64,000 nucleotides of DNA from Streptacidiphilus jeojiense (GTDB lineage Bacteria; Actinomycetota; Actinomycetes; Streptomycetales; Streptomycetaceae), in assembly GCF_000719095.1 (NCBI RefSeq), contig NZ_JOEH01000018.1, forward strand, positions 103,663-167,662. The letters are read 5' to 3'. How positions within the stretch are numbered: the first letter of the stretch is position 1; each line of letters starts with the position of its first letter. This document shows, one piece after another, positions 16,235 through 24,249 of the stretch. Position numbers and translations under genes: made by a program. The notes beneath the pieces were generated by a model. The model was not told the DNA's origin. It did not search any database and saw nothing but the letters and a program-made list of their open reading frames with translations.

Positions 16235-16244
16235 GAACAGTCGA
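16235..16244. promoter_or_regulatory. GAACAGTCGA motif upstream of P450
   Basis: GAACAGTCGA sits about 80 bases before the P450 start, in the 176-bp gap after the ferredoxin. It matches the core found before the ferredoxin reductase (7202) and twice before the 7Fe ferredoxin. Candidate operator; inferred from recurrence. Confidence 0.45.
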
Positions 16245-16321
16245 CGGGCCCGGCCGAACACTTGGACAGCAAGAGGACGACGATCGTCTGCTCGCGACGA
16301 TCGCTACGGCAGGAGTACACC

Positions 16322-17491
16322 ATGGCAACGCCTACGATCTCGCTCGACCGCACCGATCCGTACCGTCCGCCCACCGAACACGTACGGCTGCAGGAGGACG
16401 CCCCGATCAGCTGGGTCCAGCTGGCCGACGGCCGTCAGATGTGGGTCCTCACCCAGCACGAGGACGTCCGGGCCATGCTCGCGGACCGGCGGTTCAGCTC
16501 GGACCGCCGCGACCCCCGGCATCCGAGCCACCAGCCCTACATGGGCCCCGACCACCGCCCGGGGCTGATCGAGATGGACGCACCCGACCACACCCGGGTA
16601 CGCCGCTCGGTGGTCGGCGAGTTCACCGTGCAGAAGCTGGCCGCCTGGCGCCCCCGGATCCAGGAGATCGTGGACGCGAGCATCGACGACATGCTCGCCG
16701 GCCCCGCCGAGACGGACCTGGTCCAGGCCCTCTCCCTGCCGGTGCCGTCAGCGGTCATCGCGGAACTGCTCGGCGTGCCCTACGCCGACCACGACTTCTT
16801 CCAGGACAACAGTGCCGAGTTCGTCCGGGCCGGCGCCACCGCGGAGGAGCGCGGCGCGGCGGTGGGCCGCCTCAAGGCCTACATCGCCGAGCTGGTCCAG
16901 GAGAAGACCAAGTCCCCTGGCGAGGACCTGCTCAGCCGCCAGATCCTCGCGGGCACCGATCCGGAGGAGGTGGTCTCACTCGGCTTCCTGCTGCTGATCG
17001 CCGGCCACGAGACCACCGCCAACATGATCTCGCTGTCGGTCGCCACCCTGCTCGACAGGCGCGAGCACCTGGCCGAACTGCGCGACAACCCGGAGCGCAC
17101 CGTCGGCGCCGTGGAGGAGCTGCTGCGCTACTTCACCATCGCCGAGATCGGCGCGGCCCGGCTGGCCATCGAGGACGTCGAGATCGGCGGCGTGCAGATC
17201 CGCGCCGGCGAAGCAGTCCTGGGCCTGACCAACACCGCCAACCGGGACCCCCTGGTGTTCCCCGAGCCCGACGAGCTCGACTTCACCCGGATGGCCCGCA
17301 ACCACCTCGCCTTCGGCTTCGGGCCGCACCAGTGCCTGGGCCAGAACCTCGCCCGCCTGGAACTCGAGATCGTCCTGGCCACCCTGCTCCGCCGGATCCC
17401 GACGCTCCGCCTCGCGGTGCCGTTCACCGAGATCCCCTTCAAGGAGAAGGGCCCCAACTACGGTGTCTACGAACTGAAAGTTGCGTGGTAA
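16322..17491 (+). CDS. cytochrome P450
   Basis: A 389-residue soluble bacterial P450. AGHETT at residues 227-232 is the oxygen-activating I-helix motif. EELLR at 265-269 contains the ExxR, and FGFGPHQCLGQ places the haem-ligand Cys at 338. It hydroxylates an unknown organic substrate using electrons from a ferredoxin; a 3Fe-4S ferredoxin gene begins two bases after its stop. CAGGAG precedes the ATG at 16322, which is better than an upstream ATG at 16262 lying near the GAACAGTCGA motif. In a block with acyl-CoA dehydrogenases and mycofactocin it could start oxidation of an aliphatic or isoprenoid substrate that is then handled as alcohol and acyl-CoA. Confidence 0.95.
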   Translation: MATPTISLDRTDPYRPPTEHVRLQEDAPISWVQLADGRQMWVLTQHEDVRAMLADRRFSSDRRDPRHPSHQPYMGPDHRPGLIEMDAPDHTRVRRSVVGEFTVQKLAAWRPRIQEIVDASIDDMLAGPAETDLVQALSLPVPSAVIAELLGVPYADHDFFQDNSAEFVRAGATAEERGAAVGRLKAYIAELVQEKTKSPGEDLLSRQILAGTDPEEVVSLGFLLLIAGHETTANMISLSVATLLDRREHLAELRDNPERTVGAVEELLRYFTIAEIGAARLAIEDVEIGGVQIRAGEAVLGLTNTANRDPLVFPEPDELDFTRMARNHLAFGFGPHQCLGQNLARLELEIVLATLLRRIPTLRLAVPFTEIPFKEKGPNYGVYELKVAW

Positions 17492-17493
17492 CC

Positions 17494-17697
17494 ATGCGCA
17501 TCACCGCCAATCAGGACCGCTGCGTCGGCGCCGGCCAGTGCGTTCTGGTCGACCCGGAGGCGTTCGACCAGAACGACGCGGACGGCACCGTCATCGTGCT
17601 GCGGCCCAACCCCGGCACCGAGCCGGAGATCGCCCGCGCGAGGGAGGCCGTCAACGTCTGCCCCGGCCGGACCCTCGCCCTCGTCGAGGAGAGCTGA
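17494..17697 (+). CDS. P450-associated 3Fe-4S ferredoxin
   Basis: A 67-residue ferredoxin. CVGAGQC (Cys10 and 16) with a later VNVCPG cysteine is the three-cysteine pattern of single 3Fe-4S ferredoxins that serve actinobacterial P450s. It follows the P450 stop by two bases, so the pair is co-transcribed and co-translated. It likely accepts electrons from the reductase at 5948. A hairpin terminator follows. Confidence 0.93.
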   Translation: MRITANQDRCVGAGQCVLVDPEAFDQNDADGTVIVLRPNPGTEPEIARAREAVNVCPGRTLALVEES

Positions 17698-17712
17698 ACC
17701 AGTGGTTGCAGG

Positions 17713-17759
17713 AGGGTGTCCTGATCGGTCGTCACTAACCGGTCCTGGACGCCCTTTTG
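17713..17759 (+). terminator. rho-independent-type terminator after P450-ferredoxin
   Basis: AGGGTGTCC (17713-17721) pairs with GGACGCCCT (17747-17755) with one G-T wobble, and TTTTG follows. It ends the P450-ferredoxin unit and lies just before the convergent gene at 17767. Confidence 0.65.
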
Positions 17760-17766
17760 CTTTGGC

Positions 17767-18129
17767 CTAGGCGGCGGGATAGGCGTTCCGAAGCGCGGCC
17801 GGTACGCCCTCGCCCAGCACGATGCGCGTCGCCGCGCCCGGGAGGGTGGGCAACTCGGCCCAGTGGGTGACGGATTCATCGCCGCCGGGGCCGTAGGGCA
17901 GGCGCACGATTCCGTCGGAATCGACAAAGCAGTCGTGGTGCTCGGTGCCGTCCTTGCCCCAGTGCAGGGCGGTGAAGTGCATCGGCAGGACCAGCCAGAA
18001 CTCGTCACCCGATGCCGAGCCGGGCTCGGCCGGATACCGGCCGGTGACCGCCGCCGCCACGGGCGCGCCGCTGTGAGGCAGTCGCTCCCGTGCGTCCACC
18101 CAGGTCACCACAGTGCTCAGATCGGTCAT
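17767..18129 (-). CDS. small DUF551-like protein
   Basis: A 120-residue soluble protein of unknown function. Its start, TVVTWVDARERLPHSGAPV, and its ending, ESVTHWAELPTLP, match the pattern of DUF551 proteins (W-x-x-V-x-x-R-L-P ... V-T-H-W-x-x-L-P-x-P), which are often phage or plasmid encoded. The middle (LVLPMHFTALHWGKDG) is aromatic-rich. ATG at 18129 follows GAGGGTGGG; longer in-frame starts lack a ribosome site. It converges on the P450 operon and precedes the hydrolase on the same strand. Family match is by eye only. Confidence 0.6.
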   Translation of the reverse strand: MTDLSTVVTWVDARERLPHSGAPVAAAVTGRYPAEPGSASGDEFWLVLPMHFTALHWGKDGTEHHDCFVDSDGIVRLPYGPGGDESVTHWAELPTLPGAATRIVLGEGVPAALRNAYPAA

Positions 18130-18193
18130 GCCCACCCTCACTCGGTCAATTCGGCGCCGCTGCTGCGCCGCTGAGGCTACCCCTCCCGAGGGG

Positions 18194-19816
18194 TCAATGC
18201 CGGAACACGGGAAGGACGAGTCGCGAGGGCCGGGCCGCGTCATGGTGCACGGTTCGGCGGGCGACGGAGGTGGCCGGCATCCGGTCCCAGCGGGGGAAGC
18301 AGCTGGAGGTGATCTGGAGACGGATGCGGTGTCCGGGCAGGAAGACGTGCGCCGTGGACCACAGGTCGATCGAGAGGTCGGCGTCCGGTCGTGTCTGATG
18401 ATCCCTCAGGATGCCGTCGTTGATGTTCCGTGACGTGCCGTCAGCTTCCACGTCACAGAGCCTGGCCACCCAGTCCGTCGACGGTGACGAAGAGTCGGTG
18501 ACCAGGCGGACGCTGACCCGGCCGACGACCTCCAGCGGAGCCTCCAGGGGTTCGCTGGTGTAGACGAGTACGTCGTCGCGCTTCTCGATCTGCCGCTGGT
18601 CCACGGGACCGGCGGGGAATCCCGGTGCCATGAGGACGGCGCCTCCGCAGGTGGGGACGGGATCGGTCGGGTCGTGTTGCCAACTGTCCGATGAGGCGTG
18701 CGAGCCCGGCGGGTCGGGCGAGAGGCGTCCACCGGCGTTCAGGTACCAGGGGGTGTCGACGGACTCCGGGGGCCAGGACCGCAGCCGGCGCCACTGGTTG
18801 ACACCCATGACGAAGAGCAGCACGGACGATGGCTCGGGCACGGCCTGTTGCTGCTTGAACTGGCGGTCGAACCAGTCCAGTTCTCGTTCCAGCAGCGACC
18901 CGCCGCCGTCGATGCCGACGGCGTCGGCGGTCGGGCCGAAGTCGGTGTCACCGATGCGGCCGGTCTGGTTGTCATGCGACCAGGGCCCGACGATCAGAGC
19001 AGCCTCGGCGCCGGCCCGGCGTGCACTGACGTAGTTGTCGAGACTGCCCTGCAGGAAGCAGTCGAACCAGCCAGCGACGGTCAGCGTGGGGACCCCATGA
19101 GCTGGGGAACCGATCGTGTCCCTGAGCGGTGCAGCCGGAACCGGCAGGCCGAGTCGGCGCATCGTCGCGGACGCCGGCGCGGGCAGCTCCCAGTAGGTGT
19201 GGGTGGCCAGTCGGTCCAACGCCCGGTCGAGGAAAGCGAGTTGTTGCTGCAGCTCCTCAGGGTCGTCGGCGTGGCGGCGTTGGAGCACATCGGTGCCCAC
19301 GGTCAGGGTCCAGTGGGTCACCAGCCCGAGTTCGACCGCGCCGCCCCGGGCGAGCAGCCCGTCCTGCGGGTCCGACCAGGTCAGTTCGGGTGCGGCGGCG
19401 TGGAGTTGGGGTGGCCGCGCCGCAATGGCCGCCCACTGGGTGTGGCCGAGGTAGCTGGGTCCGTACATGCCGACCCGTCCGTCGGCCCCGGGCAGCCGGG
19501 CTGCCCAAGCGATGGAGTCGTACCCGTCCGCGCTCTCGTGCGCCAGTGGTCGCCAGTCCCCTTCCGAGCGGAACCGCCCGCGGCAGTCCTGGACGACCAC
19601 CAGGTAACCGCGGCGGGCGGCGGCGAACGGGTCCAGGCGAGCGAGCACGCCGGGGTCCTGCTTGCCGTAAGGGGTGCGCACCAGCAGGACCGGCCACGGT
19701 CCGCCGCCGGTGGGACGGTAGGCGTCGGCACGCAGGACGGTGCCGTCGCGCATCGTGGCTTCGAGGTCGGTCCGGAGCTCGGTCCGGATGTCGGTGTCCC
19801 AATGCGGATGATGCAC
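18194..19816 (-). CDS. CocE/NonD-family hydrolase (X-Pro dipeptidyl-peptidase fold)
   Basis: A 540-residue alpha/beta hydrolase. The nucleophile lies in GMYGPSYLGHTQW (GxSYxG). The Asp is in AGWFDCFLQGSLDNY and the His in GPWSHDNQTG. The C-terminal half (TSEPLEAPLEVVGRVSVRLV) is the jelly-roll domain of X-Pro peptidases and cocaine esterase. It cleaves esters or acyl-amides; the substrate is unknown. No signal peptide is seen, so it is cytoplasmic. The start is a GTG at 19816 with AGGAGGG eight bases upstream. It lies 40 bases beyond the end of the secreted glycosidase gene on the same strand and may be read through from it. Confidence 0.9.
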   Translation of the reverse strand: MHHPHWDTDIRTELRTDLEATMRDGTVLRADAYRPTGGGPWPVLLVRTPYGKQDPGVLARLDPFAAARRGYLVVVQDCRGRFRSEGDWRPLAHESADGYDSIAWAARLPGADGRVGMYGPSYLGHTQWAAIAARPPQLHAAAPELTWSDPQDGLLARGGAVELGLVTHWTLTVGTDVLQRRHADDPEELQQQLAFLDRALDRLATHTYWELPAPASATMRRLGLPVPAAPLRDTIGSPAHGVPTLTVAGWFDCFLQGSLDNYVSARRAGAEAALIVGPWSHDNQTGRIGDTDFGPTADAVGIDGGGSLLERELDWFDRQFKQQQAVPEPSSVLLFVMGVNQWRRLRSWPPESVDTPWYLNAGGRLSPDPPGSHASSDSWQHDPTDPVPTCGGAVLMAPGFPAGPVDQRQIEKRDDVLVYTSEPLEAPLEVVGRVSVRLVTDSSSPSTDWVARLCDVEADGTSRNINDGILRDHQTRPDADLSIDLWSTAHVFLPGHRIRLQITSSCFPRWDRMPATSVARRTVHHDAARPSRLVLPVFRH

Positions 19817-19856
19817 GGCGGCGCCCTCCTGGTGTCGGTCGGTCAGCGGTGCGGGG

Positions 19857-22730
19857 TCAGCCGATGGTCAGGTCGTCGACGTAGCCGCGGTAGCCTCCGG
19901 TCGAGTTGGGGTTGTCGTAACCGACCAGGATCCGGCTGATCTGCTTGTTGGCGTTGTTGGTGCCGAGGTTGACGGTGACGTGGTTCCAGGCGTCGAGGGT
20001 CAGCTTGCCGCACTGCTGGGCGGGGTGGATGCTCCTGCCGTTCTGGTCCACGGCGCCGGAGTCCCTGAGCGTGCTGCCGTCGCTGAAGACCAGGTCGACG
20101 GCGGTGCAGGAGCTGTTGCTCGACCCTGCGGCCAGCCAGCTGCTGGTGGCGCTGGACTGGGGATAGATCCAGTAGCTCAGGGTCTTGCCGCTGCCGATCG
20201 CCAGCGGGCTCGCGCTGAGGTCGTAGAGCTCCATGTAGGCGTGCACGGCGCTGCCGCCCTGCCCGGATCCGGAGTACATCAGCGCCCCGCTGCCCGTGTG
20301 CGCGGTCTCGCCGGTGCGCACGGACGACTCCGGGCCGGTCAGGCCGCAGCACAGGCCGGTCACCGATGCGACGCCGCCGCCGCTGGTGTCCACGGTGTCG
20401 GCCAGCGGTGCCGGGTCGGTGGACTCGAAGCCGGAGCTGAAGCTGCTGCTGGTGGTGCCGGTGCCGGTCTGCAGGGGTTGTGCCAGTTCGCTCTGGACGG
20501 TCGCCAGCGGGGTTCCGGCCGGGGCGAGGTAGAGGGTGTCGCCTGCGGCGGTGGTCAGGGTGATCTTCGAGCCGGAGACGGTGCCGGTGTCGGTGCCGTT
20601 GCGGTACACCTCGACGCTGCCGGGCCAGGGGTTGGTGAAGGTGAAGGAGCCGCCGCTCTGGCTGACCACCCGCGCGTACTGGACGCTGTTGCCGTACAGG
20701 CTGCTGGAGACCAGGAAGTTGCCGTAGGCCAGCAGGTCGCCGAACTTGGCGTTGGTGTTGGCCGGCCAGTCCGGGAAGAACTTGACGTCGTTCTGGAAGG
20801 ACTGCAGCAGCATCTCGTCCAGGCCCGAGGTGGTGACGTTGATGTTCTCGACGCCGCCGCCGTTGTGGTGGACGGCCATGTTGGGATAGCTCTCGGTGGT
20901 GGCCTCGTCGTGCAGGTTGGTCAGGATGGTGCTCGGGTTGTAGCCGACGCGGGCGGCCGCGGCGTAGAAGGTGGCCGGCGCGTTGCCGCCGTGCCAGGCG
21001 TTGGTGAGCGCGCCGATGGTGTTCTTCGCGGTGGCCAGCAGTGTCGAGGCGCTGTCCAGGCCGACCAGGCCGCCGGGGTAGATGGCCTGGGAGTCGATGT
21101 CGTTGCCGTCGTTGTAGAAGTCGCTGCCGACTTCGGTCTCGCGCAGGATGGTCTGGCCGTTGAGCGTCATGGTCGGCAGGGCGCTGAGGTGCGAGACGAT
21201 GTTCTGCCAGGTCGCACGGGTGGTGGTGTCCTGGTTGAGCGCGGTGCTCATGTCGATCAGGCCCTGGAACAGCAGGTGGACCAGGCCAAGCGAGAGGCCG
21301 GCGTTGGTCTGCGGGTAGCTCTGGTCCTCGTGCGGGGCGTCGTTGCTGATGACGTAGCGGTTGTTGGCGGAGTCCCAGGTCAGGTAGGACTGCCAGAACA
21401 GGCCCACCTGCTTGAGCCAGGCGTAGACCTTGGTGGCGTAGGCGGTGTCGCCGGTGTACTCGAAGCGCATCACCATGTCGCTGGCCAGGTTGGCCGCGTT
21501 GGACTTCTGGTTGTGCAGGGCGGTGTCGGCGCTGGTGCCCTGCGGGGACAGCCCGACCGGGTACAGCACGCCGGTGTAGCCGTTGGCGGTGGCCAGGGCC
21601 TGGCCCGCCGACTGCCAGTCGAGCACCGGCTGGTCGTAGGCGTCCATCTGGGCGATGTGGTTGGTGGACAGGGCCGCGTAGAACGGGGCCTCGTAGTTGT
21701 AGTTGGTGTGGTAGTCGCCGTTCCAGTTCATCGCCCCGGTGATCCAGTTGCCCCACAGGCCGGGGGCCGACTTGCCGGAGCGCGAGATGCAGCCGAGCAG
21801 GTAGAGCGAGCCGTACCAGCTCTTCTCCACGGCCTTGTCGGGTATCTCCACGAACGACTGCGACCAGTAGTTCTGCCACCAGGCGCGGTGGGAGGTGTTG
21901 TGGTTGCCGACGTCGGTCTGGGTGAGGTTCTGCACCAGGGCGTCGGCGCCGGACTGCCAGGAGGAGCTGTCGACGCTGGAGACGATCCCGGTGACCAGGG
22001 TGGCGGTGCCGCCGGGCGGCAGGGTCATGCTGAGGGTGTTGCCGGAGACCGACTGGGTCTGGCCGATGATCCGCGCCGCCATCCTGGCCCTGGGGTCGCT
22101 GCCGGTCCCGGTGTCGGCGGCGACGTCCGCGTCCAGGTCGTTGCCGGTGGTGCTGACCGTGGGGGTGCCGCCCGAGCCGTTCTGCAGGGTGACGCCGATG
22201 CTCTGCGCGCTGCCGCCGGTGAGCTTGAACGAGGTGACGGCCAGGCCCGAGTTCGCGTCCACCCAGCTGGCGGTGGTCAGCGTCTGGCTGCCCAGCGTGT
22301 AGCTGCCGTCGACCTCGCCGTGGGCGATGTCCTGGACCACGTGGTACGAGGAGCCGCTGAGTCCGGCGGCCTTGACCACGATCCGGCCCAGCGGCTTGAT
22401 CGCATGGCTGGAGGAGGAGAAGAAGTCGTTCTTGCCCACGTACATGGTCTGGTTCGCGATCGACCCGCCCACCGCGACGCCGATGTCGCCGTTGCCCAGC
22501 AGCGGGGCGTCGACGGTCTCGCCGCCGGTCAGCTGGGTGGGCGGGCTGGTCCACACCCCGGTGTACTGCTGCGCGATCCGCCAGGCCTGGTTGGCGGTGA
22601 CCGGGTCGGCCTGGGCGGGACGGGCCAGGGTGGTGGTGACCATGGCGCCGGCGAGCCCCATGACCACGGCGACGCTCACGGCCTTTCTGGGGTGCAGGCG
22701 CAATGTCCCGAGACGTGCCTCGATCTTCAT
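19857..22730 (-). CDS. secreted GH95-like glycoside hydrolase with C-terminal adhesive domain
   Basis: A 957-residue protein. It begins with a signal peptide (positive MKIEARLGTLRLHPRK, hydrophobic AVVMGLAGAMVTTTLA, cleavage after AQA). The N-terminal DAPLLGNGDIGVAVGG is typical of the beta-sandwich domain of GH95-type hydrolases. An (alpha/alpha)6 barrel follows (WITGAMNWNGDYHTNYNYEA, residues about 345-365). The last 200 residues (FSSGFESTDPAPLADTV to GYRGYVDDLTIG) form a beta-rich lectin-like domain. It probably cleaves an external oligosaccharide (GH95 are alpha-fucosidases or alpha-galactosidases; specificity unknown). A LacI operator lies 190 bases upstream, tying it to the sugar importer. 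AGAGG precedes the ATG. Confidence 0.8.
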   Translation of the reverse strand: MKIEARLGTLRLHPRKAVSVAVVMGLAGAMVTTTLARPAQADPVTANQAWRIAQQYTGVWTSPPTQLTGGETVDAPLLGNGDIGVAVGGSIANQTMYVGKNDFFSSSSHAIKPLGRIVVKAAGLSGSSYHVVQDIAHGEVDGSYTLGSQTLTTASWVDANSGLAVTSFKLTGGSAQSIGVTLQNGSGGTPTVSTTGNDLDADVAADTGTGSDPRARMAARIIGQTQSVSGNTLSMTLPPGGTATLVTGIVSSVDSSSWQSGADALVQNLTQTDVGNHNTSHRAWWQNYWSQSFVEIPDKAVEKSWYGSLYLLGCISRSGKSAPGLWGNWITGAMNWNGDYHTNYNYEAPFYAALSTNHIAQMDAYDQPVLDWQSAGQALATANGYTGVLYPVGLSPQGTSADTALHNQKSNAANLASDMVMRFEYTGDTAYATKVYAWLKQVGLFWQSYLTWDSANNRYVISNDAPHEDQSYPQTNAGLSLGLVHLLFQGLIDMSTALNQDTTTRATWQNIVSHLSALPTMTLNGQTILRETEVGSDFYNDGNDIDSQAIYPGGLVGLDSASTLLATAKNTIGALTNAWHGGNAPATFYAAAARVGYNPSTILTNLHDEATTESYPNMAVHHNGGGVENINVTTSGLDEMLLQSFQNDVKFFPDWPANTNAKFGDLLAYGNFLVSSSLYGNSVQYARVVSQSGGSFTFTNPWPGSVEVYRNGTDTGTVSGSKITLTTAAGDTLYLAPAGTPLATVQSELAQPLQTGTGTTSSSFSSGFESTDPAPLADTVDTSGGGVASVTGLCCGLTGPESSVRTGETAHTGSGALMYSGSGQGGSAVHAYMELYDLSASPLAIGSGKTLSYWIYPQSSATSSWLAAGSSNSSCTAVDLVFSDGSTLRDSGAVDQNGRSIHPAQQCGKLTLDAWNHVTVNLGTNNANKQISRILVGYDNPNSTGGYRGYVDDLTIG

Positions 22731-22915
22731 CGGTCGGACCTCTCATCCAGCGGGATCGGGTGGGGAGATGGAAGTCGTTTCTGAGCGCGCCGAACCCGCG
22801 CCGGGCGCAGTTGCGCCCGGTCGGTGGGGTTGCGGGTTCAGGGCGGGCGGTAGGTCGGCGCGCGAGCCGGGATCCAGCCGGTCGCAGGGGCAGGATCGAC
22901 CGCGCCGGCTTCGGT

Positions 22916-22933
22916 GAAATAACGTTATCGCGA
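22916..22933. promoter_or_regulatory. LacI-type operator before secreted hydrolase
   Basis: The palindromic core ATAACGTTAT (22919-22928), read on the minus strand as TCGCGATAACGTTATTTC, nearly repeats the site at 24138-24153. It lies in the 301-bp gap between lacI and the hydrolase, about 190 bases upstream of the hydrolase start. The central CG within AACGTT is the hallmark of LacI-family sites. Nothing else was recognised in this gap. Confidence 0.7.
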
Positions 22934-23031
22934 AAGAGTGCTGGCGCCCCGGGGCGGTGTCAAGGGTTCTGACACCGCGCCACGGTCACGGCCCGTGCCC
23001 CACCCGACTGCCGCCCAAGCGCCGCCCGGTC

Positions 23032-24060
23032 TCAGACCGGGATCTCCCCGGAGCCGCGGACCGTCAGCGTCAGCGGGACCACGACGGCCTGGACCGGGCG
23101 GCCCGGGTCCGCCATCCGGGCCAGCAGCAGCTCAACCGCGGTCCGGCCGATCTTCGCGGTCTGCTGGGCGACCACGGTCAGCGCCGGCTGCAGCAGGTCG
23201 GCGTGCGGGACCTCGTCGAAGCCGACGATGGCCAGCCGCGAGGCCGCCTTGGGGCCCAGCACCCGCAGCACCGTGAGCGTGGTGTCCATGCTGCCGGTGA
23301 CCAGCGCGGTGGCCGGCTCGGGCCCGTACAGCGCGGTGTCCAGGGCCGCGGCGACCCGCTCGGGGGTGATCTCCCCGGGGTGGACCAGTCCGTCCAGCGA
23401 CTGCCCGTGCGCCCCCAGCGCGGCGCGGAACGCGGCGGCGCGCTCGCGGCCCGAGTAGACCTGCTCGCGGTCCCCCACATAGGCGATGCGCCGGTGTCCG
23501 TACCTGGTCAGATGGTGGAAGGCGGTGCCGATGCCCGAGGCGTTGTCGGACATCACGCAGTCCACCGAGATGCCGCTCATCGGCCGGTCCATGGCCACCA
23601 CCGGCATGCCGGCGTCCAGCTCCGGCTGCAGGTAGCCGTGGTTCTCGCCGAACGGCTCGACGATGATGCCGTCCAGGCGCTGGCGGCACATCGACACCAG
23701 GATCTCCCGCTCCCTGGCCTCCTCGAAGTCGGTGGAGGCCGCGAACAGGGTCAGCCCCGACTCGCGGGCGGTCTGCTCGATGGCCGCCAGCTCCGGGTTG
23801 ACCTCGGCGATGCGCCGGACCGCGGCCCCTATCGTGCCGGTGATCCCGGTGCGCAGCTGGCGGGCCCGCTCGTCCGGCCGGTAGTTCAGTGCCGTGATCG
23901 CGGCCTGGACCTTGGCGGCGTACTCGGGGCCCACCGTGGGGTCGTCGTTGACCACACGCGAGACGGTGCGCAGCGCCACCCCGGCCTCCCTGGCCACATC
24001 GACCATGGTCGGCCGCTTGGGGCGTCCCCCGGTGCCGTTGCCATCCCGTGCTCCGCTCAT
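23032..24060 (-). CDS. LacI-family transcriptional regulator
   Basis: A 342-residue regulator. The helix-turn-helix and hinge are PTMVDVAREAGVALRTVSRV followed by NALNYRPDERA-type residues (ITALNYRPDERARQLRTG). The sugar-binding periplasmic-type domain includes DGIIVEPFGENH and ALVTGSMDTTLTVLRVLG. It should repress the sugar locus until its ligand, probably an oligosaccharide breakdown product, binds. ATG at 24060 follows GAGGAG at eight bases. It is divergent from the ABC importer operon. GATAACGTTAT sites on both sides of the gene fit autoregulation plus control of both flanks. Confidence 0.93.
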   Translation of the reverse strand: MSGARDGNGTGGRPKRPTMVDVAREAGVALRTVSRVVNDDPTVGPEYAAKVQAAITALNYRPDERARQLRTGITGTIGAAVRRIAEVNPELAAIEQTARESGLTLFAASTDFEEAREREILVSMCRQRLDGIIVEPFGENHGYLQPELDAGMPVVAMDRPMSGISVDCVMSDNASGIGTAFHHLTRYGHRRIAYVGDREQVYSGRERAAAFRAALGAHGQSLDGLVHPGEITPERVAAALDTALYGPEPATALVTGSMDTTLTVLRVLGPKAASRLAIVGFDEVPHADLLQPALTVVAQQTAKIGRTAVELLLARMADPGRPVQAVVVPLTLTVRGSGEIPV

Positions 24061-24105
24061 CCAGTCACTCCTCGTTGTCACTGCGCACCGTTATCAGATC
24101 GACTC

Positions 24106-24153
24106 TTGACACATTCCCGCAATGCGCGCGTACCCTCGCGATAACGTTATCTC
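24106..24153 (+). promoter_or_regulatory. promoter and LacI operator for sugar importer operon
   Basis: TTGACA (24106-24111) and TACCCT (24131-24136) form a possible -35/-10 pair with a 19-base spacer. The palindrome GATAACGTTATC at 24140-24151 follows directly, where it would cover the transcription start. The operator matches the one at 22916-22933. Repression by the divergent LacI protein is the likely mechanism. Confidence 0.6.
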
Positions 24154-24249
24154 GCAGGGTGCCCCGGCGTCGATCTCCACCCACCGATCCGCCCCAACCA
24201 CCCCACGGGTCACATATACACGGGTCACACCATCCCCCAGGAGACTTCC

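Noticed and set aside
19980..22784. Long plus-strand open frame of more than 900 codons
   Set aside because: It is antisense to the secreted hydrolase, whose signal peptide, ribosome site and family motifs are clear. High G+C routinely leaves the opposite frame open.
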